Part shown: in pieces, positions 26,539 to 36,329 of the stretch
How the letters are laid out: each line of letters opens with the position of its first letter
Numbering within the stretch: the first letter of the stretch is position 1
Made by a program: the position numbers and the translations under genes
Assembly: GCF_000422705.1 (NCBI RefSeq)
Contig: NZ_KE383908.1
Span: 110,597-174,596, forward strand
Direction: 5' to 3'
Length of the DNA: 64,000 nt
Source: Flavobacterium soli DSM 19725
Lineage (GTDB): Bacteria > Bacteroidota > Bacteroidia > Flavobacteriales > Flavobacteriaceae
Notes under the pieces: generated by a model
Told to the model about the DNA's origin: nothing
The model's input: only the letters and a program-made list of their open reading frames with translations
The model's database searches: none

Positions 26539-26840
26539 GGCTGCAAAAAGGTACACAGGTGGGCAAATCAGAAATTTCACGAACTCCCTGCCATTTGGTC
26601 GTGGACTAGGAATTTGAATCTGAAGAGGGGCGTTAACGATTGGATGTTATTCTTAACTTTAACTGGAAGCTGAATTGGTATATTCAGTTTAATTAGCTAT
26701 AAATAGACTGGGAATCTATGTTTTGCACAAATCTATAAAGTCGTTCTTTTAAGAATAAGGGAGTTTTTTAGACGGTGTTTGAAGGTTAGTATAAGCTCTC
26801 TTTTAGAACAGCTTATACTAACAGTCAGACCCTATGCGCT
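26539..26840. other. 302-base gap with one perfect hairpin, no gene
   Basis: This is the boundary between the + strand and - strand blocks. The only structure I see is a perfect 12-base stem, TTAGTATAAGCT with AGCTTATACTAA, at 26786-26821, with a 12-base loop. Neither side carries a long T run, so it is a weak terminator candidate for the - strand gene ending at 26841. Confidence 0.5.
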
Positions 26841-27672
26841 TTATGATGGGAAGTTGGTTCGGTCAGAATAGACGGTATTGCTTTGATTATATCTTGGTTC
26901 ATTCGGAAATGTGACAGGTAGCGACATAAAGCCCATAACCATTTGCCCAGACCAATTTATAAGCTGGCCATTTGAATCTACAAATAGGTATTCTTCAACC
27001 AATTGCCAAAGGACATAGACCGTAGTTATCCCTTCTGCTACGCTAATGTTATAGGTATCGGTGATTGTGGTCTGATCTGATATTGTTACCGAATGGCCGA
27101 CTGTAGCGGATATTTTTGCGGAAAGTACACCATAGGCAACACCAAATTCTGCACTCAAGGTCTCTGAGTTGGTAGTTGACATTCCATTTGTGTAAGATAT
27201 CGCTTTTGTATAGACTTGCTCTCCAACTATGACTGCCGTACCAACTTGCTTCCAATAGGTCTTGAACTGAAGGTGAACATCGGTAGGAAATGCGGGTTGA
27301 ATGTTTGGAGTGTTACTGGGTATAAAAGCTTGGCCATTGAAGTTTACCTTCAGGTCACTGACTGGATTGGAAGATACGATCAGTTTTTCTGATTCAGTTG
27401 GCGGTAAATCATTGGGACCCGTTGGTTTTGGTATCGGTGGGGTGGGAATGTTTGACTCTTCCGTAGTTGGGGGGTAGAGCGCTTAAGGGACCTTTCTGCA
27501 GCCAATTCTCAATGGGTTCTTCTGTTATGATAAGTTTGTTATCGAATTCCTCATATCCATTGTCCTTGAGCATTTGAGACAAATGGTCGGAATAGAATGT
27601 TTCTATTGAGCTCGTTAAGGTAAGGGTTTTTGACGCTCCGGAACGTACATTGTACAGATTTACTTTTTTCAT
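26841..27672 (-). pseudogene. Unknown protein with Ser/Thr-rich beta region, frameshifted in a C6 tract
   Basis: The gene reads in one frame from the ATG at 27672 to the C run near 27470 (LSALPP), then continues in another frame (TTEESNIPTPPIPKP) to the stop at 26841. Removing one C restores a single 276-residue protein; the span is 832 bases, one more than a multiple of three. The middle is proline-rich and the C-terminal half has alternating hydrophobic and Ser/Thr residues (FGVAYGVLSAKISATVGHSVTI, then VYVLWQLVEEY), a pattern seen in amphipathic beta-structure of pore-forming-type proteins. I do not recognise the family. The break may be a sequencing error, decay, or slippage-based switching. 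Confidence 0.6.
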
Positions 27673-28024
27673 GTTTTTTACATTTAATAATTATTTGATT
27701 TTAGACAAACGGTACTGTTGCTCCACTACTGGGTTATTGGTTTCATGTTTTCAGCAATTCCTCCAAGCCCCTTTTATATTTTTGATACTTTTTTCCATTC
27801 GGCAACCAGCTCACTTGTGAAATTTTCAGTTTCATTTTCGCTTTTTTAAAGGGTGTAAAAAATGGTATAGGCCTATTTTGGTAGATTAGCCACCATAAAA
27901 AATTACACTCCACTCTTAAACTAAAGCTATTGCCTTTATAGCCACCATGCAAACAAACGCACCTTTTTAGTGTAATGCCGTTTTTCGCAACCTCTGCAAT
28001 AGCTTAAAAAACCAAAGTAAGTCT
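27673..28024. other. Gap without a convincing gene
   Basis: The only open frame (27743-27952, - strand) would give about 30 basic residues at its C-terminus (KLKISQVSWLPNGKKYQKYK) preceded by unlikely sequence. From about 27955 the bases begin to resemble a degraded copy of the dispersed repeat that follows. Confidence 0.4.
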
Positions 28025-28440
28025 TTTTCATTAGATGGTAAACACGTATAAATACCTGTTTTTCAGATAACAGTGCAAACTAAAAACGACAGTGGTTCAA
28101 ATACAGGGTAGGTAGGTTGTACTGCTTCGCACTTTCCCTAATTCGCAACAACTTTTTTACAACCTAGCCAATTTACTCCCGAGACTTCGTGGCCACCCCA
28201 CCCCACAATAGGGAAAACCCTATTTTTTAAAACACCCACCCTCCTACTTACTATATTTAAAAAAGTAAGCTCTTCTATTTTCCTAATAATCAATTTGCAT
28301 AAAAAAAACTCGCTTATCCCGAAAATCCGGAACTAAACGAGGTATTTTATTATGATGCTACTCCCGAAACTTCGGGATAGCTTTCTGAAAGGTTTGTGCA
28401 CGTACCAAACGCCGCGGAACAGTTACACCTCTTAGTAGCG
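28025..28440. repeat. Dispersed repeat family A, copy 1
   Basis: Shares in the same order with other copies: a CACGTATAAATACCTG-type block, an AACTTTTTT-ACA block, the palindrome AATAGGGAAAACCCTATT at 28207-28224, the block AAGTAAGCTCTTCTATTTTCC, a - strand terminator hairpin, CCCGAAACTTCGGGA, and a terminal GGAACAGTTACACCTC...AGTAGCG block. It ends 4 bases before the stop of the next gene. Confidence 0.75.
28301..28341 (-). terminator. Terminator within repeat copy 1
   Basis: Read on the - strand, CTCGTTTAGTTCCGG and its complement close a hairpin, followed by eight T. It lies downstream of the DUF6985-like gene. Confidence 0.7.
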
Positions 28441-28444
28441 GGCT

Positions 28445-29041
28445 TTATTTCCAAAATTTCCACCACTCGGTTTTATTTCCATTTTGATTAAACTGACTTA
28501 AGGATTTATCTTCTGAATCAGTCTTATCATAGGCGTCCGCTTCTGTTAAATGTCCATCTTGGTCGCTAATTCTCGTTAGTTTTTTGCCTTGTCTAAAAAC
28601 AAGTTGGAGACCATGTTCTTGTTCTCAATCACATTCACATGAAATTTGGACATAAATATCTCGATCTTTATAGGGTCGCCTTGTTACATAAATTTCTGTG
28701 GGGTGAATGAAGTTCCAAATTTCATTTCTATTTTCTATTTGTCTTAGTGGTTCATCAGCTTTGTCAAAATCAACTGCGGCCAAAAACTCCATACAGTTTT
28801 TATATGCCAGTTCTGAAATTCCATTTCGGTCTTCTATGTTTAGTTTCAAAAAGCTTGTCAAAGCTTTGTCAGCTTCGTCTATAAATGTTTTGTCTTCATC
28901 TGGATCAAAGTCCATGAAGGTTATGGTCAGCTTTTCGTTTCCAAAAAATGGGATATCAAATTCAACACTTTTCCACCAATCAGGAAAATCTTCTTCCTGT
29001 TTAAGCTTTCCAAGTACTGCTGAAGTTATTTCGTTATTCAT
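28445..29041 (-). pseudogene. DUF6985-like protein interrupted by an in-frame TGA
   Basis: Reading from the ATG at 29041 gives 138 residues up to ISCECD, then TGA, then the same frame continues (EQEHGLQLVFRQGKKL, ISDQDGHLTEADA) to TAA at 28445. In related proteins that I recall, a tryptophan stands exactly where the TGA is (CDWE.EHGLQ), so one G-to-A change explains the stop. The GTG at 29074 is a less likely start. The family has no known function and is common as single accessory genes. The gene is one of the single-gene units between repeats. Confidence 0.75.
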
Positions 29042-29382
29042 TTTTCTGAAGTTTTTGTTTTTCAAGCTTGCCACTAATCACCACTCGGCTTTGTCGTCGT
29101 TCACAAAGGAGTCTCTCACTCCTTTTCCGAATGCGTCAAAGCCGAAAGTTGGGGAATATCGTGCGAGAGCAACGATGGTTTCCCGACTGTTTGCGAAGCC
29201 GAGCGGTCATTGGGAAAAATTGCCCTTCGAGTAAATTTTTCCCAATGTTTTGCCTTTAGTTTGCAGATGTGGCAGATCAAGAAAGTATAAACTTTTGCTT
29301 AAACATTGACTTTGCAGGTACAAAATCAACTTTAAAGTAAGCCCAAAACCCGCCATTTTTGCAAACTGTTGTTGGCAGATCG
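29042..29382. repeat. Structured repeat between genes (family B3), attC-like
   Basis: Contains nested hairpins: CGGCTTTG at 29086 with CAAAGCCG at 29137, inner AAAGGAGT/ACTCCTTTT, and a perfect 12-base stem TTGGGAAAAATT / AATTTTTCCCAA at 29210-29245. Its end (AAGCCCAAAACCC ... TTGTTGGCAG) resembles the segment at 34565-34714. No gene is present. Confidence 0.6.
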
Positions 29383-31605
29383 TCATTCTTTTACTATTTT
29401 AGTATACATTATTCCTTTTTCTGTATATATTTTAAGGATATAATTTCCAGTTTTTAAGTTACTTAGATCAATTTTATTTTCAGAAACAGAATGTAAACTT
29501 AATATTCTACCTGCAATATCATATATTTCAATTTTTAATACATTTCGTTCTGTTTTGAAATTTAAAAGATCTTTAACTGGATTTGGATAAACTACAAAAT
29601 CATTAATGAAATCATTCTCTTGTAATCCTAAAGTATTTTGAATTGTTGTAGTGTAATTGTTTGTAACTATTGGATAGTTATAATCAAAATAGATACTAGC
29701 AGAATTACTAAATGTATTTCCAACTGCTAAATTTGGTTTTGTTTTTATTTTGAAGGCGACATGGCCATCATTAGTAGCATCATCAAATGGAAGGTTAATG
29801 TTTTCGAAAATAAATTCAACATTATTCGTATTTGATATTCTTGTTTCAAAATTGTGACTGCCATCAATAGGTATTAAGGTAGTAATATCAAACTTTGAGG
29901 TGTCAATAATATCTTTTACTACAATATTTTCGGCATTATAATTACCTGTATTTTCAAATCGAATGATATAATGAACATATTGGCCAATTATATTAGAAGT
30001 AACGGTATTGCCTTCGATACAAGTTTTATCGTTCGGGTCAAATGAACCAACAACATTTTGGTCTAAATTAGAAGTATTGTCTTGTTGAAATTCATCGTCA
30101 ATCAATGGTGTTATTGTTGCAATAAAATCTAATTGATCTCCATTATTTACAGGTGGTGTTTCAGTTGGACTATTTACATTAAATACTAGGTCAATTTCTC
30201 TACTTTCTAATGGAAATAAATCAGCATAATTCCAAGATAAATTTCCTGAAGAATTGTTTAAAAAAGTTGGATTTGCAGCAATAAGATCAATAAGATTATC
30301 ATTATAGGTTACATTTATTACTCCATTTTCTACTTGGTTTCCTTTATTTTTAAATAGTATTTTATAAGTTGAATCAAAACCAGGTCTGGCTGCAGTTATA
30401 GGAAGCAAAGTAATCTCAACATCGCTATGTATTCCATTAGGAATAATACAGAAATTTTGTGTAAAAGGACTTGTATTGGAAGGAAAACTAACCATAGCAT
30501 TTGCAGGAGAGGCAGCATAATAGGTTGGGTTTTCTAGAACGGGAGTTATTGTATAGTCTCCTGGATTCAAGGTAATGGCGTAATCACCTGTTTGGCTGTA
30601 AATTAGGCTACCTGTAGTTACTCCATTTGTAATCGTAAATTTTAAATTAGAAATGACACTGTCATTCATATCGCAACCATTGTTATTTGCATCCAATTTA
30701 TTTTGTCCTTGAACTTTATAATAAGTACCGCCAGGAGAAAATGAACAATAGGAGCTGACAGAACAATTTGGACTTCCAGTACTAACATTAATATGGTTCT
30801 GAATTGTTGTTAATTGTGCATCATCAACACATACATACTGTAAATTAGGTAGATTAATAAAATTCAAACCTGATTCGATCTTACCATTCTTCATAAATAT
30901 TGTTTCTAAAGAGGGATTGTATCCACACATTAATAAATCTAGATAGGGGAGATTAGATACGTCGATAGTTGTAATATTGGTAGACATGCATTGAAGACTT
31001 TCTATAGTATTTATTCCAGTAAAATCAAGTGCTGAAATGGGATTATAGCTTACAGTTAAATACAAAAGATTGGTGAGTGAGCTCAAATCTAAACTTACAA
31101 TATTGTTTGCTGCACAGTATAAAACTGTTAAATCAGGCTTGTTGCTCAAATCTAAAGTACTTATTTGATTGGTATCACACGCCAGAAATTGAAGTTGATT
31201 TAGGCCACTGATATTTAATGATGTGAGCTGATTAGTCGCACACCCAACAGCAAGTAGATCAACAAAAGTAGTAAGGTCTAAATTGGTTAGTAAATTATCA
31301 TAACAATAGAACTTTTTTAAGTTGGTAAAATGACTTAAACCCGTTATATCAGAAATCTTAACACTTTGAATCGAATTAGTATTGCTAATATCTAATTCAA
31401 ATACCAGTTCCGCTTCACTGTATTCTATTTCATTATTGTTGTTGGTATCAATATTAAAGTAAGTTCCATCAACATCTCTAGCAATATAATTTGTAGAATT
31501 TGATTGCAAGAGTTTCGTTTTAAAATTAACATCTGGAATGTCTATAATTTGAGCATCACATAATGTTGTAAAAGCTATTAAAATAAAGAGGATTTTTGTT
31601 TTCAT
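29383..31605 (-). CDS. Secreted leucine-rich-repeat protein with T9SS type A C-terminal domain
   Basis: 740 residues. A signal peptide (ILFILIAFTTLCDAQ) precedes about nine leucine-rich repeats (pattern LxxLxCxxNxLxxLDLS) at residues 90-260, then a region with DUF11-like repeats (IIRFENTGNYNAENIVVKD) and a C-terminal sorting domain (FVVYPNPVKDLLNF ... GNYILKIYTEKG) for the type IX secretion system. It would be a cell-surface or released binding protein. The - strand orientation and repeats on both sides place it in the cassette-like array. The gene is intact. Confidence 0.88.
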   Translation of the reverse strand: MKTKILFILIAFTTLCDAQIIDIPDVNFKTKLLQSNSTNYIARDVDGTYFNIDTNNNNEIEYSEAELVFELDISNTNSIQSVKISDITGLSHFTNLKKFYCYDNLLTNLDLTTFVDLLAVGCATNQLTSLNISGLNQLQFLACDTNQISTLDLSNKPDLTVLYCAANNIVSLDLSSLTNLLYLTVSYNPISALDFTGINTIESLQCMSTNITTIDVSNLPYLDLLMCGYNPSLETIFMKNGKIESGLNFINLPNLQYVCVDDAQLTTIQNHINVSTGSPNCSVSSYCSFSPGGTYYKVQGQNKLDANNNGCDMNDSVISNLKFTITNGVTTGSLIYSQTGDYAITLNPGDYTITPVLENPTYYAASPANAMVSFPSNTSPFTQNFCIIPNGIHSDVEITLLPITAARPGFDSTYKILFKNKGNQVENGVINVTYNDNLIDLIAANPTFLNNSSGNLSWNYADLFPLESREIDLVFNVNSPTETPPVNNGDQLDFIATITPLIDDEFQQDNTSNLDQNVVGSFDPNDKTCIEGNTVTSNIIGQYVHYIIRFENTGNYNAENIVVKDIIDTSKFDITTLIPIDGSHNFETRISNTNNVEFIFENINLPFDDATNDGHVAFKIKTKPNLAVGNTFSNSASIYFDYNYPIVTNNYTTTIQNTLGLQENDFINDFVVYPNPVKDLLNFKTERNVLKIEIYDIAGRILSLHSVSENKIDLSNLKTGNYILKIYTEKGIMYTKIVKE

Positions 31606-31649
31606 TTAAATTAGAATTAATTTCGTCATTTCTGTTTATAAATAGTGTC

Positions 31650-32120
31650 TGCAAACGTTGCTCATGTAGGAGCTTTTGCGTGTCTTGTCACGAACCTTTA
31701 AAAGTATATAATTCCGGTGTAAAATCTGCGAGGATTTTTCAAAGATCCGCTACTCTGTAGCGCATATACACACAAATCTGGTTACATACCCGCTATAACG
31801 CTACTTAGCTTCTACAATAATACACAAAAAACAAACACCCTATTACGGTTTCGTCATGACCAATAACTTTTTTTATAACGCAACCATTTCCATCCCAACC
31901 CACAATAGGGAAAACCCTATTTTTCAAAATAACTTCCTTCTCTGTATTCAAAAAAAATGAGCTGTTCTATTTTCCCAATCATCACTTTGCATAAAAAAAC
32001 TCGTTTACATCCCGAAATTCGGAAATAAACGAGGTCTTTTTATTATTACGATAATCCCGAAGCTTCGGCATAGTTTCTTAACGAAGTCGTGTCCGACGCT
32101 ACGCAACGGTTAGCGCTTGC
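31650..32120. repeat. Dispersed repeat family A, copy 2
   Basis: Begins near a small hairpin CGCTAC...GTAGCG followed by CATATACAC. It has CATACCCGCTATAAC and the block TTCTACAATAATACACAA, the palindrome AATAGGGAAAACCCTATT at 31904-31921, the terminator block, and ends with CAACGGTTAGCGCTTGCAG. About 80 bases (31803-31880) recur nearly unchanged at 43822-43900. Confidence 0.8.
31993..32033 (-). terminator. Terminator within repeat copy 2
   Basis: On the - strand, CTCGTTTATTTCCGAA pairs back with TTCGGGATGTAAACGAG and is followed by seven T. It serves the DUF4262 gene. Confidence 0.7.
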
Positions 32121-32132
32121 AGTGGCTGCCTT

Positions 32133-32888
32133 TTATTCTTCATATTTAGTGCGAATCCATTTTCCACCCACAATTTCTCTTTCAGCTTCTTCGCCATAGT
32201 CAAGGTCAAAAACTTCATTTAATGATTTATCTTTTGTGACAATTTGTTCCAATGCAACAATTCTAATATCGTCAGCCATTTGATCTCCAGTTAAAAATTG
32301 CCAATCTCCTTCGGTATCATGAACTACCCTTAAAATGGGTTTACCTTCTTCAAGCCATTGCCTGGAAGTAAAGGCTGTCAGGTTTTTAGGTTCATTAAAT
32401 TTAAAAGCAGCATTCCTGTCAAGCAAGGGCTGTACGTATGCAAATTCTTCTTCAAAGTTTTCTTCCCAGGGGAATTTATCATTTCGATCAGTCCAGACAA
32501 TTTGCAGTGCGTCAAATTTTTCATCCTTAAGAACCTGTTGCGCAACTCCAAAATAATCTCCAATATTTTCATCGTCAACTTTTAAAAACATTGCTTTAGA
32601 ATCCTCAAAAATGTCAAAGTAATTCTGGTCGCTTTTGATTTGTTCGCCTAGTTTGATAATTGCTGCAACATCATTAATTATTGCGTGGCTTAAATCATTT
32701 CGAAGTCCGAAGCAAATTATTTCTGGATGTTTGTACGTTTTCCATAATCCGATACTGTAGGTAAATGATGTTGAATAGTTTGTCGGGTTTACCATAACAA
32801 CGTGGTGTCCAAATTTGTCAATGTCAGATTTGGCTTTATGTATTATTTCTTGTTTGCTGGCACAATTGTGCTCCACTTTGTCAGCCAT
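32133..32888 (-). CDS. DUF4262 domain protein
   Basis: 251 residues from the ATG at 32888; the longer open frame upstream only reads through repeat sequence, so I reject it. The domain has GHHVVMVNPTNYSTSFTYSIGLWKTYKHPEIICFGL, which is typical of DUF4262 proteins, small cytoplasmic proteins without a known role. Repeats of family A stand on both sides, so the gene has the layout of one cassette. It ends with GGKWIRTKYEE, 12 bases before the repeat. Confidence 0.85.
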   Translation of the reverse strand: MADKVEHNCASKQEIIHKAKSDIDKFGHHVVMVNPTNYSTSFTYSIGLWKTYKHPEIICFGLRNDLSHAIINDVAAIIKLGEQIKSDQNYFDIFEDSKAMFLKVDDENIGDYFGVAQQVLKDEKFDALQIVWTDRNDKFPWEENFEEEFAYVQPLLDRNAAFKFNEPKNLTAFTSRQWLEEGKPILRVVHDTEGDWQFLTGDQMADDIRIVALEQIVTKDKSLNEVFDLDYGEEAEREIVGGKWIRTKYEE

Positions 32889-32934
32889 CTTATGGGTTGT
32901 GGGTTTTACGGTTGCCACTAATTTAAATATATAT

Positions 32935-33137
32935 GCTAAAAATAATCGCTTAGCATCTGCAATAATAAACAAAAAAACACCCCAATTACGGTTTGCCACA
33001 TTCCCAATAACTTTTTTTACCACTCCCAATTTCCGTCCCAAACTTCAAGCCGAAAGGAGCTGAATTTTTCGGTTCTTAAAATAATGGCAAAAAAGGCGGT
33101 TTTGCAAGTCTCCCCCGCAACGGAACAGCTACAGCTC
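32935..33137. repeat. Dispersed repeat family A, copy 3 (partial)
   Basis: It carries the GCTTAGCATCTGCAATAATA block, AACTTTTTTTACCA, and a terminal AACAGCTACAGCTCTTAGCCGTT, but lacks the palindrome and terminator of full copies. Confidence 0.65.
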
Positions 33138-33644
33138 TTAGCCGTTCGTTGTTTTTATTTTATATACGAAATCTTCTATCTGTTCTAAATTTAAACTATT
33201 GCTTATGGTATGTAAATTTCCAATATATTCCATTCCTAAATATTTAGCAGTTTCTTTGAAAGGAAACCAAAACTCTTCTCCTAAATTACCTCCATTTGAA
33301 CTTGTTATAACTGTCATTTTTTTGTTTCTCAATTGCCGCCCAAGTTCTTTTTGGTTATCTAATAAATCGGTAAACCTGTCAAGAAAAACTTTCATGATCC
33401 CACTCATAGAATACCAATATACGGGTGTGGCAAAAACAAAAGTGTCATATTTGTTAATCAACGTTTGCATTAAGTTCAAATAGTCATCATTCGCATTTTT
33501 ATATTCGTAGTCATAATACGAAATACTATAATCATTTAAGTCTATTTTGTCAAAATCTGAAATTCCCAGAATTGTGTCTGTAAGTTTTTTTGTTTCACCA
33601 TCACTTCTTGAACTTCCAAGTATTATTATAACTTTACCTTTCAT
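33138..33644 (-). CDS. Flavodoxin-like NADPH-dependent FMN reductase family protein
   Basis: 168 residues starting at the ATG at 33644 (MKGKVIIILGSSR); a longer in-frame start exists but lies in repeat sequence. Motifs: GSSRSDGETKKL for phosphate binding, ATPVYWYSMSGIMKVFLDRF, and SSNGGNLGEE, all of the NADPH-dependent FMN reductase / flavodoxin fold. It would reduce quinones or other acceptors using FMN. It stands alone between two family A repeats. Confidence 0.85.
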   Translation of the reverse strand: MKGKVIIILGSSRSDGETKKLTDTILGISDFDKIDLNDYSISYYDYEYKNANDDYLNLMQTLINKYDTFVFATPVYWYSMSGIMKVFLDRFTDLLDNQKELGRQLRNKKMTVITSSNGGNLGEEFWFPFKETAKYLGMEYIGNLHTISNSLNLEQIEDFVYKIKTTNG

Positions 33645-33674
33645 TTTTCTTTTACGTTGTGTTGGTTTACAATT

Positions 33675-33905
33675 ACTCATAATGTCAGTCTGTGAAAACC
33701 TCCTCATTTTGTTCTACTAAATATACTAAAATAGTTGTCCCAAAAATAGAATGTCTGATTTTTAAATATACGGCCCATCAATCAAATCACTTCAAAAAAT
33801 GACCTCTTTCACTTTATAAGCCTCGCTTAGAATCACGAAGCTTCGGGATCGTTTTTTGAAAGGTATGAACTTGTCCGACACAGCGCAACGGTTAAGGCTG
33901 TTTGA
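33675..33905. repeat. Dispersed repeat family A, copy 4 (variant shared with 42781)
   Basis: About 230 bases near-identical in order to 42781-43004: GTCAGTCTGTGAAAACCTCC, AAAATAGTTGTCCC, TAGAATGTCTGATTTTTAAA, TGACCTCTTTCACTTTATAA, GCCTCGCTTAGAATC, CGAAGCTTCGGGA, then a terminal CAACGGTTAAGGCTG. The CACAATAGGG palindrome is absent. Confidence 0.75.
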
Positions 33906-33911
33906 AAAGTA

Positions 33912-34559
33912 TTAATTTTCACCGACAGAAATATACTCTTGAATAAAACTGCCGATAAAGCGATCTAGATCATCCTGTTCCCAACCCTCTTCAATAAGTT
34001 CCGCTTTTTTTTCAGCGTATTCATTGGTAGTTTTATAGGCAGCAAACTTCTTAGCTTTCAGTTCCGCAAACTCTTCTCCCGAAAGATTTCGCTCTTTGTT
34101 AATCGCCCCGTTTTTAATGTTCAAAAGAATATAGTTCTCAAAAGTTGAGCCGTAATCCAAATGAACGTAGTTGATCAATTTCCCATGAGGCAAAATCAAT
34201 AGACCGCTAAACCAATCGGTAAATCTTTCTGTTGTGTCTGGAAATGTCTCTTCCAAGACATTTTTCCAACTGTAACCATTTTTTTTGTCTTTGTCTCGGA
34301 TTTCGATTTCCAATTTTTTGATTAACAATTTACCATCCAGCACTTCAAATGTTGCAACATAACCTCTCCAGCAAGCCGATGACATAACTCCACCTTTGGG
34401 ACGCTTCTCAGGATGCTTTTTAAAATATTTTTCTAATGGATTTGTTTGCAGGCTGTATTCGGTACCTTGATAGACAATTTTATCCGGATATTGAGCGGTT
34501 GCAAATACTTTCGACTGAAAAAAAGTAACAGTTAAGATCAGGAGAATTTTTAGTTTCAT
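33912..34559 (-). CDS. Secreted protein of unknown function
   Basis: 215 residues from the ATG at 34559, where a signal peptide begins (ILLILTVTFFQSKVFATAQ). The mature part is basic and has no motif I know; KGGVMSSACWRGYVATFEV and FTDWFSGLLILPHGKL are the most conserved-looking segments. It is one gene between two different repeats. The longer frame to 34637 is not supported. Confidence 0.65.
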   Translation of the reverse strand: MKLKILLILTVTFFQSKVFATAQYPDKIVYQGTEYSLQTNPLEKYFKKHPEKRPKGGVMSSACWRGYVATFEVLDGKLLIKKLEIEIRDKDKKNGYSWKNVLEETFPDTTERFTDWFSGLLILPHGKLINYVHLDYGSTFENYILLNIKNGAINKERNLSGEEFAELKAKKFAAYKTTNEYAEKKAELIEEGWEQDDLDRFIGSFIQEYISVGEN

Positions 34560-34564
34560 TTGAC

Positions 34565-34714
34565 GACAGTTTTTACTTGGATTTTGCGATAGAATGCGTG
34601 GTTGGGGAATACATATCCGCGATTTTCGGTTAAACACAAATTTTCCAAATACAAAACCATCTTTAAATTCAGCCTAAAACCCCAATCACGCCAGAGGGCT
34701 ATTGGCAGAAGTAC
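34565..34714. repeat. Structured repeat between genes (family B3, second copy)
   Basis: Shares GAATGCGT...TTGGGGAATA and the tail AGCCTAAAACCCC ... CTATTGGCAG with 29042-29382. It overlaps no convincing gene. Confidence 0.5.
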
Positions 34715-34716
34715 TT

Positions 34717-36180
34717 TTATTTGATATTTTTTTCTTTGAGCAATTTAGTTAGTGCCTCGCCACCCCAATTTTCATTCAATTTTTTATTGTTTTTACGTGT
34801 TACAATTATCCTATCATTTATAGCTTTATCTTCAAATTCTATAAGCGTTTTTGCTATTTCAAGATATACGTGAGCATTCCACTCTTTCCCAAATCTTTTG
34901 AATAAGGATTCGACAAAACTCTTATCTTTATTTTTCCTTATGACTGAAGTATAAATAGGAAATTCATGTACGTTAGCATCTAAAATCTTAGATTCAATAA
35001 TTTGATGTGCAAGTTTTTTATCATTGAGTATGATTAGATTCAGCATACTTTCTTCCAAATTATCTGTAAAAATACTTTCATTAAAAATGGGTAAGATATT
35101 TGTGCCCATTTTTTGACCACCAAGTTTTTTTACGGTCATAGTATAACCCCGGTTAATATCGTTTTGAAGGTAAAACCGATAACCTGTAAGAGTAATTTCT
35201 TGATCTTGTCCCCAAAGTTCCCATAAAAGTTCTGCATATAACGGATCTGGGGTTTCCAGAATTGCATCATAGATGAAATCGAGGTGATATTTTTTTATAT
35301 GATCATGGGTGACGTGTGTAAATGGAATTTTTAATAGCTCCAAAGCTTTTTGATTTTTATAAACTGCTATTGCAGAATATAGTTTTCGCCATTCTTGGCT
35401 GTAATGTCTTTCATCTAAGGTTTCCTGCAATCTAGCTTCTAAAAAAGGAATAAATTCTTTTCTAGGAAAATTTTGAATAGCTCCATAAGTAAAGAAATAC
35501 CCGCTTTCCTTATCTTCATCATCTTCACGATTCGCTAAAATTAGAGGAATATCTTCTTCACGCTTATAGGTTGACAATTTTAATAATGCGCTTTGATTAT
35601 GATTGGTAACATATAACTTTCGCAAAATAGGATAAAGTTGTGGAGTTGGTTCTGCTAATTCTATTGCTGTATGTCTCGCATTAAGTTCATTTTCCTGATA
35701 AATTAATAGACTGTCCAAAGTTTTCCTCTCTAAATCATTAAGTTTTTTTACATCTAAATCTACATATTCAGGTGTGACTAACGAAATGTAAAAATCACCA
35801 ACCTTTTCACTTGAAATGATGCATCCTGATTGATATTCAATTATTTCATTGTCGTTTAAATGATTTTTGACGATTTCAAATAAATCTACATTTGACTTAA
35901 AACCTAAAGTCCAAAAAGCATAACATCTAACGACTCCATTAGGATGATTTGTTAATGATATAAGTTCGTCAGTTGATGCATTTTTTAATTCCTCAAAGTT
36001 TTCATATTGAGTAGATTTGCTTCCAGCATAACCAATGTATTCGCCAGTTAGTCTATTTTGTTGAGATATTTTTTCTACAACCGTTTTTATTTTGGATGAG
36101 ATTTTTGCTTTATCATATTTATTTTGACCATGAGATAGGGCTACAATGAAAAAAGATATGATGAAGACGATATGTTTCAT
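34717..36180 (-). CDS. Secreted protein with HEAT-like helical repeats
   Basis: 487 residues with a signal peptide (IVFIISFFIVALSHGQ). The N-terminal half contains HEAT-like units (LISLTNHPNGVVRCYAFWTLG is the clearest). The remainder is helical with no catalytic motif visible. It likely works in the periplasm as a scaffold. It has no operon partner and lies between repeats. Confidence 0.65.
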   Translation of the reverse strand: MKHIVFIISFFIVALSHGQNKYDKAKISSKIKTVVEKISQQNRLTGEYIGYAGSKSTQYENFEELKNASTDELISLTNHPNGVVRCYAFWTLGFKSNVDLFEIVKNHLNDNEIIEYQSGCIISSEKVGDFYISLVTPEYVDLDVKKLNDLERKTLDSLLIYQENELNARHTAIELAEPTPQLYPILRKLYVTNHNQSALLKLSTYKREEDIPLILANREDDEDKESGYFFTYGAIQNFPRKEFIPFLEARLQETLDERHYSQEWRKLYSAIAVYKNQKALELLKIPFTHVTHDHIKKYHLDFIYDAILETPDPLYAELLWELWGQDQEITLTGYRFYLQNDINRGYTMTVKKLGGQKMGTNILPIFNESIFTDNLEESMLNLIILNDKKLAHQIIESKILDANVHEFPIYTSVIRKNKDKSFVESLFKRFGKEWNAHVYLEIAKTLIEFEDKAINDRIIVTRKNNKKLNENWGGEALTKLLKEKNIK

Positions 36181-36185
36181 AGTAT

Positions 36186-36329
36186 TTAGGTTAACATTTT
36201 GCCGCTTGACGACCTTGCGAACTTCGGAACTGATTATTTTCCTTTAAAGATATAATTTCTTGCGAAATGTAAACTTGAATTTACTACAAAATTCGCAATC
36301 TTGCCAAACGCCTGTTACAGGCAGTGTTT
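36186..36329. repeat. Long imperfect inverted repeat (family B1), attC-like, copy 1
   Basis: Starts GTTAACATTTTGCCG and ends CGCAATCTTGCCAAACGCCTGTTAC. The outer arms (TTGACGACCTTGCGAAC against ATTCGCAATCTTGCC) are complementary with gaps, so the whole 144 bases can fold into one long hairpin. A close copy is at 38205-38350. Confidence 0.7.

Noticed and set aside
27743..27952. Small basic protein on the - strand
   Set aside because: No family pattern, and only the last 30 residues look natural.
32889..33041. N-terminal extension of the DUF4262 gene
   Set aside because: It reads antisense through repeat sequence; the ATG at 32888 begins the conserved domain.
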